From the NCBI RefSeq assembly GCF_001953885.1, contig NZ_MQUS01000010.1, forward strand, positions 62,001-126,000: a DNA stretch of 64,000 bases, in the 5' to 3' direction. Position 1 is the first letter of the stretch, and every line of letters begins with the position of its first letter. Shown one piece after another: positions 35,032-43,891 of the stretch. The notes below the pieces were generated by a model. The model did not search any database. It was not told the origin of the DNA and saw nothing but the letters and a program-made list of their open reading frames with translations. A program made the position numbers and the translations under genes. Origin of the DNA: Streptomyces sp. IMTB 2501. GTDB lineage: Bacteria; Actinomycetota; Actinomycetes; Streptomycetales; Streptomycetaceae.

Positions 35032-35408
35032 GGTCCAGAGCCGGACCAAGGCGACGATGACGCTGCCGTGGAAGACGGATGCGCGTTTGTCGAACCTCGC
35101 GACCACAGCCCGCAAGTTCTTCTGAGTGTTGGTGGTCCGCTCCACTTCGTTCCCGCGCTAGCGGATCCTCATGCCGAAGCCGGCGGGGCCGCCGCGCTCG
35201 CTGCCACGGGCTTGCCGGTTGGCCCGCTGATTCTTCGGCTCGGGGACGGTGTGCTTGATCTGGCGTCGTCGTAGGTGGCGACGGTTACGGCGGACGAGTG
35301 CGCGTTCTCGCCGCCGAGGTGGTCGGGCCGGGTGTGCGGGTGTCCGTCCTTCGGCCGGCCGACGCGGATGCGTTCGATGACCGGGATGAGGGGCGGGGCG
35401 GCATCGCC
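35032..35408 (-). pseudogene. IS5-type transposase fragment, 3' part
   Basis: Leftward pieces match the C-terminal half of IS5-family transposases: GDAAPPLIPVIERIRVGRPK, then TRPDHLGGENAHSSA in one frame. RRRQIKHTVPEPKNQRANRQ, then RGSERGGPAGF, follows in a second frame, and after an in-frame amber codon (35158-35160) come NEVERTTNTQKNLRAVVARF and DKRASVFHGSVIVALVRLW. The frame change and the stop show it is dead. Its 5' half is missing, cut at about 35410 where an opposite-strand fragment begins. Confidence 0.75.
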
Positions 35409-35411
35409 CCA

Positions 35412-35465
35412 CGCGAGGTCGAGCGGACGATCAACAGGCTCAAGAACTTCCGGGCCGTGGCCACG
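35412..35465 (+). mobile_element. IS5-type transposase fragment in opposite orientation
   Basis: The plus strand encodes REVERTINRLKNFRAVAT, the near-C-terminal signature of IS5-family transposases, without the catalytic regions. It abuts the leftward IS5 fragment at about 35410, so two elements appear to have been joined tail to break point. Confidence 0.6.
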
Positions 35466-36450
35466 ATCCTTGCCTCTCGTCGGCCACCGTTGAGAAGGTG
35501 GACGCTGCGCTCTGCCGGTCGCGGCTCTGAGTTTGCTATCAGTCCTTACAGCATGGTGACTTGGAGGCACAGGCGTAGGAACCTGGCGCTGGGTGATCAG
35601 GCTTGTCCCCGTATCCGAGAGTTTCGGGCTTCCGTTGTAGTGTCGTGCGGGTCGGGCGTGAAACAGCAAAGGCCGTCACAAGGGGACAAGTACGCGACGT
35701 GCAGATACCAGCGAAGGCCGCAGTCGCCTGTGGTTGCGGGACGATGGCGCCAATTGGGCTGCCAGTCGCTTATTTCGCCCCTTCGGGCGGAGGTGAACGG
35801 AGCCGCCCTGCGACTGGGGCGACGCGCGCGATCCGGGGCAGTCCTGTGAATATCAGTGCGAATTCCCGGAGTGGAGCGCGTGTCACTGCCAGGCCCTGCC
35901 TCGCCGTCTGGCAGTCGAGGGAACACGACACAAGCGGCAGCCCACGCCGACGGCCTCGCTCACACGGCCATGCCCTCGTGACGTGGGCAGCGTCGAGTCT
36001 GGCATTGCCTGCCGACACCGGGCTTTCCCGGACACTTCGCGTACGGCGATCTTATGTGACGCAATGTGGACAACATGAGGATCGGCCCTACAACGCTCGC
36101 CGCGGAGTTCGTGGCGTCCTGCGTCACATGCTTTGTGCCGACGACAACGGTGCAGCGGGAGCGCGCCGTGTTGAACGAGGCACGCGAGGTGTTCGGTCTT
36201 GGCCCGACCTGGAAGCGGGGACAGACCCCTGCCATGCGGTGATCAGGTCCGTGCCCCTGGACGATCGGAAGATCACCCAGGTAGCGCGGCCTTACGAGTA
36301 CCTCCACAAACGCGTACTTGTGCAAGCTGATACGGCTGACCGTCTGGAAGGGCGGCGCGGTGCCAGTCATCGACGGGCGTGGTGCGGCCATTGGTGAGGG
36401 CGACACGTGTGTGAAAGAGCCATGACCCGAGTACTACCCAGAGGCCGATC
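35466..36450. other. Gene-poor stretch after the IS fragments
   Basis: Nearly 1 kb with lower GC and no protein motif that I recognise on either strand. A nine-base inverted repeat, CTTGTCCCC (35602-35610) and GGGGACAAG (35682-35690), encloses about 70 bases and could be the end of a small element or an RNA hairpin. Confidence 0.4.
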
Positions 36451-37806
36451 TTGACGATTGACAACAACGAATGGATTTTGCGGCCTGTAGCCCGGGGCAG
36501 GGCAGTCGCGTACGCGGCTCGGACGAGTGACGGCCGCCTACGGCCGCGCGCCGCGTTGTGGATGGCGGGGGCAAGTGTCTTCCTGTACGGGCTGGTCGGT
36601 GCGAGCGCGCCCAACCCGAACACGCTGAGGGCGCCGATCACCTGGCTCCGGCTGCCCGCCATGTCCGGCACCGTCTCCGAGGTGGCCGTCGCTGTCGCCA
36701 CCGTGCTGTCGTGTCTCGGGACGCTCGGTCTGCTCCATGCTCACAGCCGAGGTTGGAGCCCCGATCCCCGAACTCTGTTCCGCGCTGGTGCGCTGGCCGT
36801 GCTCCTCTTCGCGAATCTCACCCCGGTCGGCTCCTCCGATACGGCTAGTTACGCCGCCTACGGCCGTATCGCGGCACTCGGTGGAGATCCGTATGTGACG
36901 ACCCCTGCCCAACTGGGCGGAGCCTACGCGCATTTGGTCGGCGATGCCTGGCGGAACTCCCCGTCGGTGTACGGACCGGTCGCCACGTGGTGGCAGGCTG
37001 CTGCCGCATTCGTGGGCGGCAACCAGCCGTGGCTGACGATATGGGTACTGATGCTCGCGAACGCGGCCGCCTTTCTGGCCGCCGGCTTCCTGTTGATGCG
37101 GATGGCCGACGATCCGGTCCGGGCCGCGCTCCTCTGGGGTGCCAATCCGTTGCTGATCGGCGTGCTGGTCGGGGGTGGGCACCTCGACACCGTCGTCGCC
37201 GTGCTGGCAGTCTGCGTCGTCGCCTTGGCGCGCGGCGCTACCGGAAGGCGCCGGGACCTGACCGTCGGAGGCCTGGTCGGCCTGGCCTGCGGCATCAAGA
37301 TCAGTGCTGCACTGCTCGGTGTCGGGGTGCTCTGGCTGCTGCTCCGACGCGGCGACTGGCGGCGGGCTGCCGACGTGGTGGGCGCGGCCGCGCTGATGTT
37401 GGCAGTGCTCTACGGCATTTACGGCCTGCATGCCTTGGACCCGCTCACCAAGGCCTCGCACATGGTGTCACGGCCCTCATTCTGGGCTGTGTTCGAAGAC
37501 TTTGCGGCCGCTGTCATCGGGAGTGGCGCGGCCGCGGCGAGTGTCAGTGTTCTGTGGCCGGTGCTGATGCTCGGGCTTGCCCTGGTGCTTCACCGGCACG
37601 TCCCCACAGGGGCCCCTGCCGTCGTCACCGTGCCATTCGTGCTCTCCTTCGCCTGGATCATCGCGGCTCCATGGTCGATGCCGTGGTACGCGGCTGTCGC
37701 CTGCGCTCTGGCGGCACTGTTCTGCCCCGTCCGCCTGTCGCGGCTCCTCATGGTGGCCACCGCCGGCCTGGCCCTGGTCCACAACAGCGGCGGTCACGGC
37801 TGGTGA
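36451..37806 (+). CDS. GT-C membrane mannosyltransferase, MptB-like
   Basis: A 451-residue polytopic protein with about eleven membrane segments. The stretch TPVGSSDTASYAAYGRIAAL, then GGDPYVTTPAQLG, and SPSVYGPVATWWQAAAAFVG correspond to the conserved extracytoplasmic loop of actinobacterial polyprenol-phosphomannose alpha-1,6-mannosyltransferases (MptB type), with WGANPLLIGVLVGGGHLD further on. In mycobacteria such enzymes prime lipomannan; in Streptomyces the acceptor is less clear. The TTG start at 36451 (preceded by GAGG) is favoured; the fold could also begin at ATG 36559. Confidence 0.78.
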   Translation: MTIDNNEWILRPVARGRAVAYAARTSDGRLRPRAALWMAGASVFLYGLVGASAPNPNTLRAPITWLRLPAMSGTVSEVAVAVATVLSCLGTLGLLHAHSRGWSPDPRTLFRAGALAVLLFANLTPVGSSDTASYAAYGRIAALGGDPYVTTPAQLGGAYAHLVGDAWRNSPSVYGPVATWWQAAAAFVGGNQPWLTIWVLMLANAAAFLAAGFLLMRMADDPVRAALLWGANPLLIGVLVGGGHLDTVVAVLAVCVVALARGATGRRRDLTVGGLVGLACGIKISAALLGVGVLWLLLRRGDWRRAADVVGAAALMLAVLYGIYGLHALDPLTKASHMVSRPSFWAVFEDFAAAVIGSGAAAASVSVLWPVLMLGLALVLHRHVPTGAPAVVTVPFVLSFAWIIAAPWSMPWYAAVACALAALFCPVRLSRLLMVATAGLALVHNSGGHGW

Positions 37807-37911
37807 CAACGCTGTTGTCGGGGTGGAGTCGGGCATCGGTATCTGAACAGGGACAGACCGGTCCCGAGGGCACCGCATCGGTCCATGCGGCAACTCCTTG
37901 AGGTGGGGAAC

Positions 37912-38760
37912 GTGACGTTGAGTGGGGCGACTCTTGTACCAGCCAACGCAACCCTTGGTGTGCTGCTCGCCGCTCTGCTGTTGGGCGCGGCGGCAGTCGC
38001 GGGCTGGTTCCATCTCGATCCCCACCCGCACAAGAGCCGGGCTCGGGAGATCCTCGTTGCCGGCTTCCGTGCCGCCGTCCAGCTCGCCGTGGTCTCGGTG
38101 GTCATTGCCTGGGCCGTCAAGTCGGTGCGGGGGCTGCTCGTGTTCCTCGTCGTCATGTTCGTGGTGGCCGTGCGCACAGCCGGACGGAGAGTCACGGACA
38201 ACCACACTTGGTGGCTGACGGCCGCCCCGATCGCGGCTGGCGTGGTACCGGTCGTCGCGGCACTTCTTGTCACCGGGCTCGTACCGCTCAAGGGCGTCGC
38301 CCTGATACCCGTGACAGGCATCCTCATCGGTGGCGCACTCACCGTGACCGTACTCGCCGGACGGCGTGCTCTGGACGAGCTGTCCCAGCGTCGTGGTGAG
38401 GTGGAAGCCGCCATGGCGCTGGGACTCTCGAACCGGGACGCGCGGATGGAAATCGCACGTCCCGCGGCCTCCGACGCTCTTCTGCCGGGCCTGGACCAGA
38501 CCCGCACGGTTGGACTGGTCACGCTTCCCGGCGCGTTCGTCGGAATGCTCCTGGGAGGGGCCGGTCCCGTGAGGGCGGGAGCGGTGCAACTGTTCGTCCT
38601 CATCGCACTCATGGCCGTGCAGGCCATAGCGGTGGCGGTCACCCTTGAGCTCGTCGCCCGTCACCACCTGTACCGCCCGGCGCCGGATGTGCACACCGGG
38701 TCACCGCGCAAGGCAAGGAAGTTTCTCAAGGTGCCGACGCCCAGCCGTCCACGTGAGTAG
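37912..38760 (+). CDS. UPF0014/FetB-type ABC transporter permease
   Basis: The 282-residue product has seven hydrophobic segments and the FetB/YbbM signature: EILVAGFRAAVQLAVVSVVI near the start, RRGEVEAAMALGLSNRDARM as the ATPase-docking loop, then GLVTLPGAFVGMLLGGAGPV. E. coli FetAB exports iron. No ATPase partner is encoded nearby, so it is either an orphan permease or works with a distant subunit. GTG 37912 is preferred over ATG 37885 because GAGGTGGGG precedes it. It is about 105 bases from the MptB-like gene on the same strand. Confidence 0.82.
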   Translation: MTLSGATLVPANATLGVLLAALLLGAAAVAGWFHLDPHPHKSRAREILVAGFRAAVQLAVVSVVIAWAVKSVRGLLVFLVVMFVVAVRTAGRRVTDNHTWWLTAAPIAAGVVPVVAALLVTGLVPLKGVALIPVTGILIGGALTVTVLAGRRALDELSQRRGEVEAAMALGLSNRDARMEIARPAASDALLPGLDQTRTVGLVTLPGAFVGMLLGGAGPVRAGAVQLFVLIALMAVQAIAVAVTLELVARHHLYRPAPDVHTGSPRKARKFLKVPTPSRPRE

Positions 38761-38917
38761 TCGACCGTGTCGCTGTCAGGCGGCTCCGCACGTCGAACTC
38801 GGCATGTGCCTGACGGAACCAGGCAGCGCTGTCGAGCCGTCCTGCCGCGGCTACTCGGGCCCCGTAACGTGCGCAGAGGTCGGCTGGGAGACAGACCCTG
38901 CCCAGCCTCACGACACG

Positions 38918-39497
38918 GTGACTGAGGTGATCGACCTGAGCCGAGCAGACCTGGATCCGGCGCGCCGGGGGACTCAAGGGCGGCATCCATGTCGCAGCGC
39001 TGGCCGTCCCACGCATCGAGGACACAGCCGACCGCGCCACGCACGTCGAGGACGACCCGGCAGGCCGGACCGTCCACATCGGCGCATCCGACCTGGTCCG
39101 TCTCACGGGCCGGATGGCCATGTACGAGAACCGACAGGGTCTCGGTCGGAAGTATCAGCGGAGCGCTCCGGACCTCGGCGGTGAGGCGGGAGACCACGCC
39201 ACCTACTGCCGGGCGCTGCGCGGTATGACCCTTCGGGCAACCCACCTCGGCTATGGCAAACAGGGACTCGAACCCGCCGACTCCGCCGCCGAGGCAGCCC
39301 CCGGCGCAGGGCCGCGCGTGGTCGCGTTCCTCCGAGGCCGGCAGGCCGCCGCCGCGCCGATGACCGGGGACCGGCTCACCGCCCTCGCCCGGCTCTGCGA
39401 GACCGGGGACTGCCTGTCGCAGGCCGACAACCGGCGGGACGCCTTGGGCGGATACGACCGGGCCGCCTACTCCTTCCACAAGACACACGCCAGGTGA
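38918..39497 (+). pseudogene. Hypothetical protein, apparently frameshifted in a G run
   Basis: A frame from about 38940 to 39497 has good coding bias (GLKGGIHVAALAVPRIEDTA ... GRMAMYENRQGLGRKYQRSA ... SQADNRRDALGGYDRAAYSF) but no start codon at its 5' end. The adjacent frame supplies a plausible N-terminus from GTG 38918 (VTEVIDLSRADLDPARR). The two join at five G residues (38967-38971), where one extra G would cause the shift. No ribosome binding site precedes the GTG, and I do not recognise the protein. Confidence 0.42.
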
Positions 39498-39941
39498 CAC
39501 CTGAAGCACCCGGAGGGATCCGTCCAGGCGTAGCACCGCTCCAACTCGGTCCGCTCCCCGCCGGAGGGTCAAGGGCGTCTGCACTGCCTCGTGGCGATCG
39601 CTGAGCGGCAGTTCCACATGCGGCACGGGGAAGCCGCATGCGGTCATGGCCGGGCACGTCCCGCCAGTTCCTGGACGCCGCGCACGCTGCGGTAAGCAGG
39701 GAGATTCGTGAGCATGCTCTTCAGGTGCTCGGCACCGCGAAACCTCTCGCCTCGGAGGGGTTGGTCCGCTGGCCGGTGGTCCCTGGCCAGGAGCCGCGCG
39801 ACAATCCCTGTCAACAAGCAAGACCCGGCACAGAAGCCAGCCGTCCCCCGGCCGTCGGCAACGCTGTTGTGCCCATCCGGGGGCCGGGAGGTTGTCCGGA
39901 CATGACCACCCGAACGGGCGCGACGTCCCGCGGACCGGTGG
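39498..39941. other. Gap without supported gene
   Basis: About 440 bases between the broken hypothetical gene and the convergent GH88 gene. I see only short unsupported frames and no clear hairpin. Confidence 0.45.
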
Positions 39942-41168
39942 TCACAGCGTCGACAGGTCAATGGCACGGTCGATGTCCTGCGGCTGGAGCACGCGCAGGA
40001 TGCCTTCGAGCAGGTAGTAGTCGCCGTAGGGGAGGGAGACCTCGATTCCGTCCTCGGCCGGCCGGTTCCGTGTGCAACGGGCGACTATCGCCTCCGCCCT
40101 GCTGGACTTCCTCGTCAGACATGTCTCCGACAGTGCGGTGAGGATCCGCAGGGCGACTTGCCGGTAGTCCTGCCTGCCGGTCGCGGCGGACAGGTCGAGA
40201 AGACCGCAAGCCATGACCGCACCCGCTGACGCGTCCTTGACGTCATACGGCTGTTGCGGTGCACGGTAGTCCCACACGGGCACATGGTCCGAACTGAGCG
40301 CCCCCACCGCGAAGTCGGCGAGTCTGCGTGCCGTGGACAGGAACTGCTGATCGCCGGTACGGCGATACATCGTGGTGAATCCGTAGATGCCCCATGCCTG
40401 CCCGCGGGACCAGCAGGAGGCCGGGCTGTAGCCCTGGACGGTGTTCGGGCCGATCGGCGCGCCCGTTTCGGGGTCGAAATCGAAGACGTGGGGCGTGGAA
40501 CCGTCCCGGCGCGGAAAGACCCGTTGCGCCGTCCTGGCATGCTCGACGGCGACGTGCAGGTATTTCTCGTCGCCCGTCTGCCGGCTGGCGAAGGCCAGCA
40601 GATCGAGGTTCATGATCGTGTCCATGATGATCCGGCCTGCGTTGTTCGGGTCGTTCAGTGCTCCCCATGCCCGGATGAAGTGGCCGTGCGGGTTGTATCG
40701 CTGGATCAGTGAGCCGGCCGCCTGTATCGCGCCCGCGCGCCAGCTGTCGTCGCCCGTCAGCCGCCAGGCGGTGACCCAGGACGGATAGAAGAGGAAGCCG
40801 AGATCGTGGGTGCTCGTGTCGTACCGGCGCGGTGCGAGCTTGCGGGCAGAATCGAGGGCCAGCGTGTGGAATATCTCGTCCTTGCTGTGGAGATACGCCA
40901 TCCACAGCGTTCCGGGCCAGAATCCGCCCACCCAGTCGCCGTTCTGGGAGAAAACCCATTTCTCGAACTTCGTGCCTACGGGAAAGGCACTCACCCCCGG
41001 AGCGACGGCGCGCAACTTCTCCACCGCGTAGTCGGCCGCCGCGCGCAGCGCGGGCACAGCCGACGCCGAGCCCTGGCCGCCGGACGCCGCCACGGCCTGC
41101 GCGGACGGGGCGCCGGTTGCGGTGGCGCCGGCTGCGACGGTGAGCACAGCGCGCCGGGAAATGCTCAT
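39942..41168 (-). CDS. Tat-exported glycoside hydrolase family 88 (unsaturated glucuronyl hydrolase-like)
   Basis: A 408-residue (alpha/alpha)6-barrel enzyme. The N-terminus MSISRRAVLTVAAGATATGA, then PSAQA, is a twin-arginine signal. The mature part carries GDWVGGFWPGTLWMAYLHS, then THDLGFLFYPSW (Asp122) and NNAGRIIMDTIMNLDLLAFA (Asp183), which correspond to the two key Asp of GH88, and YSPASCWSRGQAWGIYGF. GH88 enzymes hydrolyse unsaturated uronic acid from polysaccharide-lyase products. ATG 41168 has GGAGG six bases upstream. An inverted repeat GTTCA-N6-TGAAC (41257-41272) lies in the divergent control region shared with the ABC operon. Confidence 0.88.
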   Translation of the reverse strand: MSISRRAVLTVAAGATATGAPSAQAVAASGGQGSASAVPALRAAADYAVEKLRAVAPGVSAFPVGTKFEKWVFSQNGDWVGGFWPGTLWMAYLHSKDEIFHTLALDSARKLAPRRYDTSTHDLGFLFYPSWVTAWRLTGDDSWRAGAIQAAGSLIQRYNPHGHFIRAWGALNDPNNAGRIIMDTIMNLDLLAFASRQTGDEKYLHVAVEHARTAQRVFPRRDGSTPHVFDFDPETGAPIGPNTVQGYSPASCWSRGQAWGIYGFTTMYRRTGDQQFLSTARRLADFAVGALSSDHVPVWDYRAPQQPYDVKDASAGAVMACGLLDLSAATGRQDYRQVALRILTALSETCLTRKSSRAEAIVARCTRNRPAEDGIEVSLPYGDYYLLEGILRVLQPQDIDRAIDLSTL

Positions 41169-41256
41169 GGAGGGCCTCCAAGTAAGCAGTACGGCTGGGG
41201 CGTTGAGCAGCGAGTCTGGCACGGGAGTGGTAACGCCGTACACCCATGTGTGTATA

Positions 41257-41272
41257 GTTCATGGATGTGAAC
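41257..41272. promoter_or_regulatory. Candidate operator between GH88 and the ABC operon
   Basis: GTTCATGGATGTGAAC has five-base arms (GTTCA, TGAAC) around six bases, within an AT-rich patch 90 bases upstream of the GH88 start. The form is typical of GntR- or LacI-type operators, but no regulator gene is adjacent. Confidence 0.4.
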
Positions 41273-41452
41273 GACACGCGACAAACTGATGGATAGTCAT
41301 GTTCCCTATTTGGCAAGGATATTGGCGGGACCTTGCGGCTATCGGCGCGGCGGATGTCTGTTGTCTTCCGTTCCCTGAGCGTTCAACTGGCTATTGCTGT
41401 GAGTGTCGTGTGCCGTCCCTAGGGTCCCTGAGGGTTTCGAAAGAAGGGGCTC

Positions 41453-42505
41453 ATGGAATCACTCCTCGCGATCCGGGCACGGGGGATCACCAAGTGTTTC
41501 GGCGATGTCGTCGCACTCGACGGCATCGATCTGGATGTGGCGCAGGGACAGATCCACGGCCTGGTCGGACCGAACGGTGCCGGCAAGACGACGCTCCTCG
41601 GGCTCATGCTGGGCCTGGCCGTGGCCGACGGCGGCCGGCTGGAGATCCTCGGCTCGCCGGTGGGCCGGACGTTCGCCGCTCCCGACGGCGTCGCCGGGTT
41701 CGTGGACGGGCCGGGGCTCTACCCCTCGCTCACCGCCCGGCAGAACCTCGCCGCGCTGGCCGCGCTGCGCGGCCAGGACGTGCGCACGGCAGGGGTGGAC
41801 GACGCGCTCGAACAGGTCGGCCTCGCCGACGTCGCCGACGACCGGGCCCGCGGCTTCTCCCTGGGCATGCGTCAACGGCTGGGACTCGCCGCCGCCCTGC
41901 TCACCAAGCCCAGGCTGCTCGTGCTCGACGAGCCGTCCAACGGCCTCGACCCGGCAGGCAAGAAACATGTGCACGGGGTCCTCGCGCGGCTCGCCGCAGA
42001 AGGCACCGGTGTCGTGCTGTCGAGCCACCGCATGGACGACCTTGAGGCACTGTGTTCCGAGGTCACCATCCTCGCCACCGGGCGGATCGTCTTCTCCGGT
42101 CCGCTGAGCAAGCTGGCCGCCGAGAACCGCGAACTCGACTACCGGCTGGTCGCCTCCGACCCACAGGCCGCCCGCCGGCTGGCCGCCGACACGCCCGGTG
42201 TGCGCGTCGTCGACGACGCGGGAGGACGCCACGGCGCCGAGGTGCTCGTCGTACGGGCGTTGACACCCGCCCTCGACGAACTGGTGGTGCGACTGGTGCG
42301 GTCGGGCCTCGCCCTGCGTGAGCTCGGCCCCGTGGTCTCCCCACTGGAGGCCGCGTTCCTGGCCCTCACCGAGCAGCAACTGCAGGAGACCGAGGCCCGG
42401 CCGCGGGGCGCCGACGCCCAGCCGCAGATGACCGAAGCCCGGCCGCAGGAGCCCGACACCCAACCCGAGGGCACCGACGCCCAGCAGCAGGAGGCCGGCC
42501 GATGA
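41453..42505 (+). CDS. ABC transporter ATP-binding protein
   Basis: A 350-residue ABC-2-type ATPase. Walker A is GPNGAGKTT (residues 39-47), the signature is FSLGMRQRLGLAAALL, Walker B is LLVLDEPSNGLDP, and the switch His is in VVLSSHRMDDLE. After the ATPase and its C-terminal accessory domain, residues about 315-350 form short degenerate repeats rich in Glu, Gln and Pro (TEARPRGADAQPQM, TEARPQEPDTQPEG). The stop overlaps the permease start by four bases. It is the first gene of a three-gene operon with the permease and a YncE/phosphoesterase protein. Confidence 0.92.
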   Translation: MESLLAIRARGITKCFGDVVALDGIDLDVAQGQIHGLVGPNGAGKTTLLGLMLGLAVADGGRLEILGSPVGRTFAAPDGVAGFVDGPGLYPSLTARQNLAALAALRGQDVRTAGVDDALEQVGLADVADDRARGFSLGMRQRLGLAAALLTKPRLLVLDEPSNGLDPAGKKHVHGVLARLAAEGTGVVLSSHRMDDLEALCSEVTILATGRIVFSGPLSKLAAENRELDYRLVASDPQAARRLAADTPGVRVVDDAGGRHGAEVLVVRALTPALDELVVRLVRSGLALRELGPVVSPLEAAFLALTEQQLQETEARPRGADAQPQMTEARPQEPDTQPEGTDAQQQEAGR

Positions 42506-43884
42506 CCGCGTCCGCATCCGCGACCGCCGTAGCCCCCAACCCCGCGCCGCACGCCGGCTCCCCCCGTGTCTCTGTTGCGCGCGGCTACCGCTTCGAACTC
42601 GTCAAGCTCGTCTCCCAATGGCGGGTCCGCCTGCTGGTCCTCGCCTGCTGGATCGCGCCGGCGCTCTTCGTCGCCGGAGTGAGCCAGCAGAGCACCCTGC
42701 CCGCCGACACCCTCTTCGGCCGGTGGATGCTCGCTACGGGCTGGGCCGGACCACTGGTCATCCTCGGTTTCTCGGGCACCTGGGCGCTGCCGCTGCTGAC
42801 CTCCGTGGTCGCCGGTGATGTGTTCGCCTCCGAGGACCGGCTCGGCACCTGGCGGCATCTGCTGGTGGCGATCCGCTCGCCTCGTCGCATCTTCGCGGCG
42901 AAGGCGCTGGCGAGCCTCACCGTGATTCTCCTGCTCGTGGTCGGGCTGGCCGCTTCGAGTACAGTCGGCGGCCTCCTGGCGGTCGGCAACCATCCCCTGG
43001 TCGGCCTCGACGGCCATCTGCTCTCCCCGGGGGACGCCGCCGGCAAGGTCCTGCTCGCCTGGGTCTGCGTACTCGCCCCGACCCTCGCCCTCGCCGGGAT
43101 CGGCCTCCTCGGGTCCGTCGCACTGGGGCGGTCGCCGATGGGACTGCTGCTTCCGGCGGTCGTCGCCCTCGCGATGCAGGTCGCCCAGATGCTGCCGCTG
43201 CCCGTCGCCGTACGACTCGCCCTGCCCAGCTGGGCGTTCATCGCCTGGAACGGCCTGTTCACCAGCCCCGCACAGCTCGGCCCGCTCGTCATCGGCATCG
43301 TGGTCAGCCTGGTGTGGGCCGTGATGGCGACGCTGATCGCCTATCTGCTCTTCCTGCGGCGCGACTTCACCAACCTGACCGACGACGGATCGGCGCGCCG
43401 CGTGGTCACCGCCGGGCTGCTGCCGCTCGCCGGGCTGGTAGCCGTCACGGTCGCGGTCGTCGCCGTGACGACCGGTGCGACCACGGGCTCCGGGATCCAG
43501 CAGGACAAGGTACAGGCCTCGCTCGCCGAGGATTTCGCCCACCTGTACCGCATGCAGACCGCTCAACTCAACCGCCCGGCCGTCACCGAGGCGCAGCTGA
43601 AGTCCACGGCGGCCTGCACCAAGGGCGACGTCACGGACGACGCCGAGGGAGCGGGCAACGACTGGCGTTGCGTCGTCTCCTGGCATCTGCCCGGCGTCCA
43701 GGCCACGGGACAGGCCATCTACCAGCTCGACATCACCGCAGACGGGCGGTTCGTGGCCGACGGCGACGGACCGAAGGAAGTGAACGGCTACTTCCTGGTG
43801 CGGACCCCCACCGGAGACGCACCGAACCCGCTCTGGCAGTTCGACGGCCACGTCGACCTGCTTCCCGCCACCGCGAAGGGATGA
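42502..43884 (+). CDS. ABC-2-type permease with C-terminal extracytoplasmic domain
   Basis: A 460-residue permease with six membrane segments between about residues 42 and 325. SVVAGDVFASEDRLGTWRHL, then LVAIRSPRRIFAAKALAS, is the typical ABC-2 coupling region. Unlike ordinary ABC-2 permeases it continues after the last helix (VVTAGLLPLAGLVAVTVAVV) with about 130 residues predicted outside the membrane, containing two Cys (STAACTKGD, DWRCVVSW) that could form a disulfide. The downstream gene encodes a membrane-anchored extracytoplasmic protein, so the tail may dock with it. It starts within the ATPase stop (ATGA) and ends seven bases before the next gene. Confidence 0.88.
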   Translation: MTASASATAVAPNPAPHAGSPRVSVARGYRFELVKLVSQWRVRLLVLACWIAPALFVAGVSQQSTLPADTLFGRWMLATGWAGPLVILGFSGTWALPLLTSVVAGDVFASEDRLGTWRHLLVAIRSPRRIFAAKALASLTVILLLVVGLAASSTVGGLLAVGNHPLVGLDGHLLSPGDAAGKVLLAWVCVLAPTLALAGIGLLGSVALGRSPMGLLLPAVVALAMQVAQMLPLPVAVRLALPSWAFIAWNGLFTSPAQLGPLVIGIVVSLVWAVMATLIAYLLFLRRDFTNLTDDGSARRVVTAGLLPLAGLVAVTVAVVAVTTGATTGSGIQQDKVQASLAEDFAHLYRMQTAQLNRPAVTEAQLKSTAACTKGDVTDDAEGAGNDWRCVVSWHLPGVQATGQAIYQLDITADGRFVADGDGPKEVNGYFLVRTPTGDAPNPLWQFDGHVDLLPATAKG

Positions 43885-43891
43885 CTCCTCC

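Noticed and set aside
35602..35690. Nine-base inverted repeat as ends of a small transposable element
   Set aside because: The repeat is short, no target duplication or second copy is visible, and no coding content lies inside; kept only as a note in the gap entry.
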